DNA of 64,000 bases from Berghia stephanieae (Eukaryota > Mollusca > Gastropoda > Nudibranchia > Aeolidiidae): the NCBI GenBank assembly GCA_034508935.3, contig CM067444.1, positions 74,949,367 through 75,013,366 of the forward strand, read 5' to 3'. This document shows positions 35,401-44,400 of the stretch, in pieces (within the stretch, counting starts at the first letter, position 1; the number at the start of each line of letters is the position of its first letter). The translations under genes and the position numbers were made by a program. Under the pieces are notes generated by a model. It saw only the letters and a list, made by a program, of their open reading frames with translations. It was not told the origin of the DNA and did not search any database.

Positions 35401-38400
35401 TCAAGTATCATTTACAGGAGTTATGGCCCTTGAAAGGTCATCGGGTGCAATTTTTGGTGAACTCATTTTTGTGCATAAAATGATTGTTTATCACCCTAAA
35501 ATTGCTTCAAATGCAATAAATATTGGAATTTTATTGTCATTTCTCATTTTCTGCCTCATATCATAAAATATTTTACAAAGCCATATAGCGTTTTTAAATC
35601 TTTGATAGCCATTTTCTCTATAATTTGAAAAAAAAATCTATTACAGTGTACTTGTTTCCCTTCAGGATGAATAAACAAGAGGGATTTTGCACTAGCACAA
35701 TTCAGGCATGCTTCAGGGACATATAACACAAATTAATCCGGGTGTTACAGTTTTTTCAAGTATCATTTACAGGAGTTATGGCCCTTGAAAGGTCATCGGG
35801 TGCAATTTTTGGTGAACTCATTTTTGTGCATAAAATGATTGTTTATCACCCTAAAATTGCTTCAAATGCAATAAATAGTGGAATTTTATTGTCATTTCTC
35901 ATTTTTTGCCTCATATCATAAAATATTTTACAAAGCTATATAGGGTTTTTAAATCTTTGATAGCCATTTTCTCTATAATATTTAAAAAATATATATTACA
36001 GTGTATTTGCTTCCTTTCAGTGATAAATAAACAAGAGGAATTTTGTACTAGCACAATTCAGGCATGATTAATGGGCATATAACACATATACATTTGTAAC
36101 ATTTGACCTTGCTGTAGCAAAGAAAGCTTACGATATTGTCTGGCAAAACCCACAGCTTTACAAAACAGTCATTTATTCACCTGGGTGTCTTTCACACCAT
36201 AATTTCATATCTTGGTGCCCTGGGAAAGTTCCAAAGTGGATCTGGTTTTGAAGAAATTGTGACTGAAGCAGGGCTATGTGCACATGGTTCTATGGATAGG
36301 GTTATGAGTGGAAAGAACTAAACAGGGCTATACGAGTGCATGTGTCTGTTTTGGAGGCTCTAGAGAGGCTTCTGCTTGCAAAATTTGAGCAGGACACGGA
36401 TTCAAAACTCATTAAAGACCTCATGTCTTACATAAAGGAATTCACCGAAGGAATTTCAAGCCATAGAGCTAATAAAATTCTCCAGTCAACTGTGTATGCT
36501 GAGTTATTTTCCCAGTATGAAGCCTTCAAAGAGAGTGTCCGCTCAGGAAAGTACGGAAAAACTGCACAATACTGGATCCAATACATGGACAGAGTTTGGC
36601 TTCTCCTCCAGTTTCTGCGAGCTACAAAGACAAACAACTTTCTTCTTCATATATCTTTTTTAAAAGAACTGTGCCCACTGCTTTTTACCATGAATCACCA
36701 CAATTATGCCAAGTATCTCAGTGTATATTTTGTGTCACTAGCCAACCTGATTCATTCCCACCCAGGGGCAGAAGAAATGTTACAAGATAATGGATTTAGT
36801 GTCTCCAGATCAAGGACGCCTGCTGGAAGAATAGCAGTTGATGTGACCATTGGACAAACTATAAACAAACATGCAAAGACAAAAGGAGGTATTGTTGGGT
36901 TCAGCAAGAGTCTTCCAAGCTATTACCGTTGGAGTGTAACAAGACACAATCGAGCAGAATATGTATCAGCAACCCAAAGAATGATCAGCAACAACAACTG
37001 TATAGATATAGACACCCACAAAGAATTGAGCCTTGCAGAAAAAAGACAAAGTGAAAAACGAGTGCAAAAGATCCTCCAGGCATTTTCAGCATTTATCAAT
37101 CCTTTGAAGTTGAAGATGGTCTGGTCAGTCTAGCTTCTGGAATAAAAGTGCAAGAGGATGTTGCTGATGACCTGCTGGCCGTGGAAAAAACAGGAAAAAG
37201 ATTGTTTGAAAGTTTTGTTGAAGACAGACTGAAGGAAAAGACTGTAGAATTTCACAAGCCATTAGAAAGGAACAAGACCAAGACATTTGCATCATTGAGG
37301 AAAGTGGTAACAGTGAAAAAAGACATGAACGTGGTCAAAATCAAGGCACAAAGAAATTTATTTGGCCAGCTTCTTGTTTTGTCCCAAGAGCACAGTGTTG
37401 ATCTTCAAAAAGTTCTTCAATATCCTCTAACACCTACTCCATGGTCGCTGGCTTCATCAGATGGTTTACCTCTGAAGACCAACAAAGCAACTCTGTTGCA
37501 CAAGCTCACGCCTGACAATTCATTAATGTTCGAGGATTATGCAAAAACAAAAACCGTTTACATTGTTGATGGCAATGCACTGTTACAAACTCTGTCAGCA
37601 ATCCCAAATATATTTGGTGAAGTAGCCAAACTTACATTTTCCTCCTTACCACAAGCAGCTTGTGTACACTTTGTGACTGATACTTACATAGAAGATTCAA
37701 TCAAAGGTTGTGAGAGATTGAGAAGAGGATCTTCTGAAGATAATGCATACTTGTTAAGAGGATCTGAAACAACAGTGCCAGACGTTGGAAATAATTTCTC
37801 AGCTGCGTTGATAACAAAAGATCCCTTATCAGGTTTCTCCTCAAGGAATGGGAAAGTAACGAATATGCAAAGAAACTGAGAAACAGGGAAATCTTCTTTG
37901 TCTGTGAAGAGAGATGCACCTTACTTTACAGTGACACGGATGAATTTACCACAGCTGTACCTTGTCTAGATCTCTACTCATCACAGGAAGAGGCAGACAC
38001 ACGAATTATACTGCACTGTCAATATGCTTCCCGCCAACCAAACTGTGAAACAATTGTTGTCAGATCACCAGACACGGAAGTCTTCTTACTTCTCCTTTCA
38101 TTCTCAGAGACAATTGGAAAGACCCTGATTTTTTATACTGGCTGTGGCAACAACAGGCGACAAATCAATGTCTCTCAGATAGCAAAGACTTTGTCTAAAC
38201 AGATGTGTGATGCATTACTTGGTGTCCATGCATTCACAGGCTGTGACACAACAAGTTGCTTTGGTGGGCAAGGAAAACTGAAAGCTCTAAAATTTTTTCA
38301 AAAGGAGGAAGATCCTAGAATTCTGTTCTCCAGATTTGGAACATCAGCAGCTGTTTCGAGTAATGACTGTCTCGTGTTAGAGTCATTTGTGTGCAAGCTG

Positions 38401-41400
38401 TATGGCAAAACCTCATGCACAAGTGTCAACAAAGTGAGGTATGACATAGTTCGCCAGCGTTTCAAAGGAAAGAAAGGTACCATCTCATGCAGTGGTGGAA
38501 TTGATCTGTGTCAGATGCCTCCTTGTAGTCAAGTATTGTCACTGCACATATCAAGAGCCAACTTTCAAACTCTCATTTGGAGGAATGCAGTGTGCCAGAA
38601 TCCTAGCATTCCAAAACCAGAGGATAACGGTTGGCAGAGAAATTCTGCAAATGAATTGGAAGTACAGTGGTTCAAAGATGCTTTCATTCCAGATGAGTTG
38701 CAGGAAATTGTGTATGAAGAAAGCTGCACCAGTACTGACGAAGATACATATGCCGAGGATGGTAGTGATAGCTTTGACAGTGATTTCCTTGACGACACTT
38801 CAGAGGACGAAGAGGATTTTGCTACTGATGATGAGGATATGTAATAAATTGGTGAGCAGTGCAAACTGTTAAGGAGTAAGCATGTTTGCAAAACACATAA
38901 GGATATTGTTTTTATGTACTTACTGCATCTTGAATCAAGAATCCCTTTTGAGTATCAATTATTCTTCATAATATAACAATGCGATTTCGTTCAAAAGTCT
39001 TCGGTAATGATGCTTCACTTGGGTTGTGAACAAATTAGTCTTTTTTCATGATATATCTATTGTTTTTACCACACCTTCAACTTACTTTTAAATGTGACAA
39101 CTGGACATCAATACCATGTTTAAAAAGAATGAAAATTATGATGAATTTGGCATCCCACAAAGTGGAGAAAAATTTAAGGGTTGCGTACACTTTTAGTTTT
39201 TCCTGTGACGTAGAAATATGAAGGTTGTTGTTGAGGCTTGGGCCATAGCTTTCTTCAGTGCTACATTTTTAATGAACATGCTGTTTTTGGCCATATTTAA
39301 AATAATTTTTTGTAAAACAATGAAATAGCCCATAAGTTTAGATATGACACTTCATGAGATTACTGACAAATTGTTTCAACTTTCTGTGAATCTATATAAT
39401 ATTTACAAATTGAAAGCTTGTGCACATAGTTTGATAGTATATTCAATTTCCTTCAGTTTGATACCCAATTTGCATATATTTGAATTAATATTGTAGTCTC
39501 CAGAGCCTTTGAAAGAAATGTCTCTTTTTTTGCAAGGGGACACAACTCACTTTTTTCAAAGAGCCATAACTCTCTTAAATGACACTTATTTTTACGGTAA
39601 CAGTGGAATTTGTATGGCCAATAAGTTCTATTATTTGAAAAACATAGTGGCATAAACTCCCAAAGGGGGGGGGGAGGGGGGGTCCCAGTGGCCTAAGCAC
39701 TATAAGGTCATATCAGCACCAGTAAAAAGGAAGAAAATGGGAAAGTAAAAAGTTCTAGAATTACAATTAAAGCATCCAAGAAAAATGAAGACAAAAGGGG
39801 AATTGGTTCAAATAAGAAACATGTAGATTCCAAGAGCACAATATCAAAGTACTTAGTTTGAGATCACCTTAAAGTCTCATACAGACACAAGCACAGGTCC
39901 CACTAAGAGGAATACACTCAAATGTTTACAAATCATATATAATACGTATACAAAACATAATACGGTGCAAAACAGAGAGATGATTTACAAGGAAAAAAAT
40001 ATCATCCCCCAAAATTAACTAGACATTTGACTGTTTCCCTCTCAGCCAGGATATCCGGCCAGGGGTAGGACAAAACCAAGTAATCTCATTCCAAGACAAA
40101 GACAGAAAGCAAGTTGGAAAACAGATATAGGGAGATAGAAGACACATTAAGTACCTCCCTGCCCACTATGGGAGGTCAGGAACCCCACCCAGTAGTGTTG
40201 GCAGGCTTAGTGCATACCTGCCTACTTGAAAATTTACAAATCAGTAACCAACACAAAATTCATCCGAAATAAATTTCAGTAAAACTAAACCAAACAAAAT
40301 ATGATACATACAACCTTTTATATGTAAAACTTACTCTGATGACCAGCCGCCAATCAGTCCATATGCAGGGCTGCCAACTGTACACCAAAAAAGCATATGC
40401 TTTTCTCTCAAGATTGTACGTTATTTTGTGAGACTCAAATCTTAATAAAAATTGTTTTAATCTGTTTTTTTTTCATAAGGTTTGTTGGTATTCTCCATGC
40501 TACCTAAACTATTTGTTTTAACAATTGATTATTGTTAGATTTTTTAGTGGTTTGTTTGCAATGCTTAACCCATAGAGGCCCGCTTCCCCTGGAGTCGCCC
40601 GCGACTGTTGAGGCCCGCATCGCCCGTCATCGCCCGTGGCCCCCGAGAAAAAACGGATCATGTTTACTTTGTTATTGCAACGAATCGCTTCGTTTTATTC
40701 TAAACCAGAAACATCGTAAACGTAATGCGATCGTTCTATTTCCGTTTCCTTTTTACCGCACGTTTATATCGTTGATAGCAAGTGAGTAATCGAATTCAGA
40801 AAAATGGCACTCCCGTACCTCACGAGTTTGTTGCGTGGCGCTAGAAATGATGTTTTGGAGAGTGGTGTAGACGATGAAGAGGATTTTGGAAATGAAAGCG
40901 ATATCGAACTAGAAAGAGAAGATGTAAACGATGGTGGGGATGGACAAGACGAGGCGTTAGCACCCGATCAAGGTGATTAGGACACTGAATCGGAGTCCGA
41001 GATTGACGAAAATGACGGGAATGGGGGTGCGGGGAACGAGTTTTTTTTTTAATATTTTTTTTCCCAATTTATTGAAATCAAAACATGTCATGTTATATAT
41101 CATTCGAAAGCAAATTTATCTGGCTATAAAAAGGAATTAAAATTATAATTTTATGTCATTTGGTTCTCGTTTAATAATTTTTAAACTTTGTGTTGGTATT
41201 TTTTTGTTAAGAGTTATGCCCCTTACACTGGGCTTCAGGGGAATTTTTTTTTAGCAAACACCGGGCCTCTATGGGTTAATTTCAACAAAACAGTAGTATG
41301 GGATAATCATTAAAACGGATGAGTGCCTAATCGTAATAGCCTTTATATCCACACAAATATTGCAGATTCTCCACTGGTAATAATAATAATAATAGAAGAA

Positions 41401-44400
41401 AAAGAAGAAAGGGGCAAAAAAGGAATTCTGAAATAATTCTGAAATCCTTTTTAAACAGACTTCAAAAATTACCTGTGCGCTTTGAGAATTCCTCCTTTAT
41501 TTCCTCTCCAGACTTGTTTTTGGGGATGTTGCCAACAAATAGTCTAACATTAGCAATGGAAATATTCACCTTCAGGGGTTTTCTGGGCCTGATCTCATAG
41601 TTGTGCAACTGAAAATAAAGATGTCACATTTAAGCTACTTCCATTGCAATCAATATAGATGGCATAAACTACTGTTTGGAAATTTAATAGATACTGTCAG
41701 TGGATACTTTATTTTATGTGTTATTAAAATTCAATAAGTTACCTTTATGTACAAGTTTTGCACTGATTTCTTACGATTTGATATGATCATAACTACTGGG
41801 GGGGGGGGGGGGGGGGGGGATTCATTAAAAAAATAACAGAATATGCTGAGGACTTACATGGCTCACAGCTTCAGCAGCAGCAGACCTTTCGCAGAAAGTG
41901 ATAAATCCAAATCCTCTTGTTAATCCAGTAAGTGGATCCATCATCAGTCTCATGTCCCAGATCTTGCCGTATTTTTCGAACAATGGAATCAGTTCGTCTT
42001 CAAATACATCATCTGGGATCCTACCACAAAAAATCTACAACAATGGAAAAGAAAACATTAAATAACTTTAAGTTTTCCACTCACAAAGTGATACAACCAA
42101 AGAAAATCAGGGCAAAAATTATTATTCCTTATACAATGGAGACTGAAACCTGATAACAAGTATGGTAGAACTAAAGTAAAATCCTTATGATATCCGATCG
42201 GTTACATCAGTTTATCACTGTTTGATATCAGTTGTTTTTGAAACGTGCAAAACAAAAACATAAAAAAATAAAGTTATCCAGGTTCAGAATTGGTGATAAA
42301 TTGCCATATAGCAATTCATGTCTACTATTGATAACACCACTTTAATATCTTTACACAACACTTTATTGTTTGTTTGTTTTTAAAGGGTTTTAGTCAAATT
42401 AAAGAATTACAATTAAATCACCCAAGAAAAGGTAAGACAGGGGAACTGGGAATAACCAGAGATCCGATGTAGGTTCTAAGAGCATACCAGTAATGTACTT
42501 AGTTTGAGATCACCTTTAAGTCTCATCCAGACAAGATCCAACAAAGAGCAATACACTCAATTGCTAACATTATACATTCAAAATAACACATAACAGAGAG
42601 ATTATTTACAAGCAAAAAAAAACATCTCCCAAAACAATAACTATGCATTTGACTGTTTCTCTCCCAGTCAAGGACTCCGGCCAGGGCCAGGACAAAACCA
42701 AGTAATCCATAGGTGCAAGCAACTGGACCTCAAAAAGCCTGCAAGTCTACTTATGACCAGACATATAATCTGAAAAAGCCTGCAAGATTCACGGACTTAA
42801 ATCGTCATTTGAAGTCTTGTTCTCAAGACTTGTTCTCAGCATCTAGTCTTCATAATAGTCCACAATTGTTGTATGTTTAACCCAAAGGTTGTAATGCAGT
42901 AATTTGTTACGTGTCTTGTCACAAGTTGCACAAAAAAAAATAATTAAAAAATATAAAAAAAATTTTTAAAACTCCTATCGGCCGGCACTCTTGCACCCAT
43001 GGTAATCTCATTCCAAGACAAAGACAGAAAGCAATTTGGAAAACAGCTATAAGGCGATAGAAGACAATAAGTGTCACCCTCCCCCCTATGGGAGGCCAGG
43101 AACCCCACCCAGACACAACACTTTACCTCATGGCCTGATCCTGGTTGCTGAGGGTCACCTCCTGGGGGAGGACCTCCATACTTCCGTTGCCCAGTTGTAA
43201 CATCAAGTGAATACCCTGTGCGATCCAATATTTCCTGTTGGTAAAAAAAAAATAAGTAAATCAATTTCCTTTCAACTTCTAATATTTGCCTACTACACTA
43301 CAATTTTTCAGACAACATGCATCTTCACCTGTTTCACCATCACATTATTGGTTATTTAAAAAGATTTTTTTAAAACAAGAAAACAACAAAAGTAATTTTT
43401 AAAAACAACAAAACAATACAGACACACACAGGGGTGGAAATGGCAAATGAATAAAAAATTCTAAAATCCAAACCTGCAAAAATTGAAAAATCAAGTAACC
43501 TCCATTCACAGCAATCTCTAGTAATTACAAAATTATCTGGTTTATCGAGAAACTAAACTAAATTAGCATTTAAATTAGTATAAAGCTCATAAATTGCAAT
43601 ATCTAAGAATATTGCTTTCGAAACACCCAAATAAACGACCGAAAGGCCCCAGTCATGTTGGTAGTATCAATACTATTGTCAAAGGAAGATGTGGTTGTTG
43701 TAGCTATGGTGCTCTGGTGGTGGTGGTGTGATGATGAAGAAGCTATGGTGGTGGTAGTAAACGTGATGATGTTGGTTGTGGCAATGACAATGCGGTGGTA
43801 GTCGTAGCAGTGGTGATGTGATGATATATCAAATGAAGTTGTGATGGCGATATACCTCTGCCAACCCAGTAAATCAGTTGCAAGTTTTGAGATCAAAAAT
43901 CTGGGAGGACGGGCTTCAATTCCATAGATGAAATTTTGCACCTGTGACAAGATATTTTCCGTTATGTTATCAAATGTTTGTTTTTAGCATTCACTCCTCC
44001 TCGCTACTACTACTACTACCTGATGATGATCAATAAACATGGCAGTGTGCAGAGAAAACAAAGCGGGAAGCGGAAACAGTTAAGAATCAATGTCAATTTA
44101 TTGTACTTCAGTTTCGATCCTAAAAAAATAAATCACAAATTCCATGATCTGTAATCTCGGAAATTTTGATAAAAAACGGGAAGGCGGAGCAGGAAGGTGA
44201 ATCCGGTTATTTCCAAGGCAATCAAGTCTGTGAAATCAAAACTTCAGAACAGAAAAAATGATGGAAGAATCCAGCTGCCTTAACTTAAGATAGGGACCTA
44301 TACACAAGCATAAAAAATAAATGAAATAACTTAGGATCCTTACAAATGCAAACCTGCCAATCTTGAAATGAAAATCAGGGAGATATGGCTAAAATGCGGG

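Larger units (their letters stand above)
35040..39702. mobile_element. 4.66-kb DNA transposon carrying a PIN/XPG-like gene
   Basis: The left end TAGTGCATGGGCCAGTGGG and the right end (reverse complement) TAGTGCTTAGGCCACTGGG match at 16 of 19 positions, and both are followed by C-rich tracts. TAA flanks the element on both sides (35037-35039 and 39703-39705). The empty site is still readable from other family A copies (ACATTAAGGTCATATC). The interior holds three ~355-bp tandem repeats near the left end and the large broken gene at 36120-38844. A 3-bp duplication and an XPG/PIN-like protein suggest the Academ superfamily, but I cannot confirm this from sequence alone. Confidence 0.82.
34989..40192 (-). 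repeat. Retroposon family A copy split by the 4.66-kb transposon
   Basis: The 3-prime tail (34989-35039) and the rest of the element (39703-40192) add up to about 538 bp. Both outer borders carry a perfect 12-bp duplication, TAGTGTTGGCAG (34977-34988 and 40193-40204). This proves retroposition and fixes the full length of the family. Lies in SYNCRIP intron 5. Confidence 0.92.
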
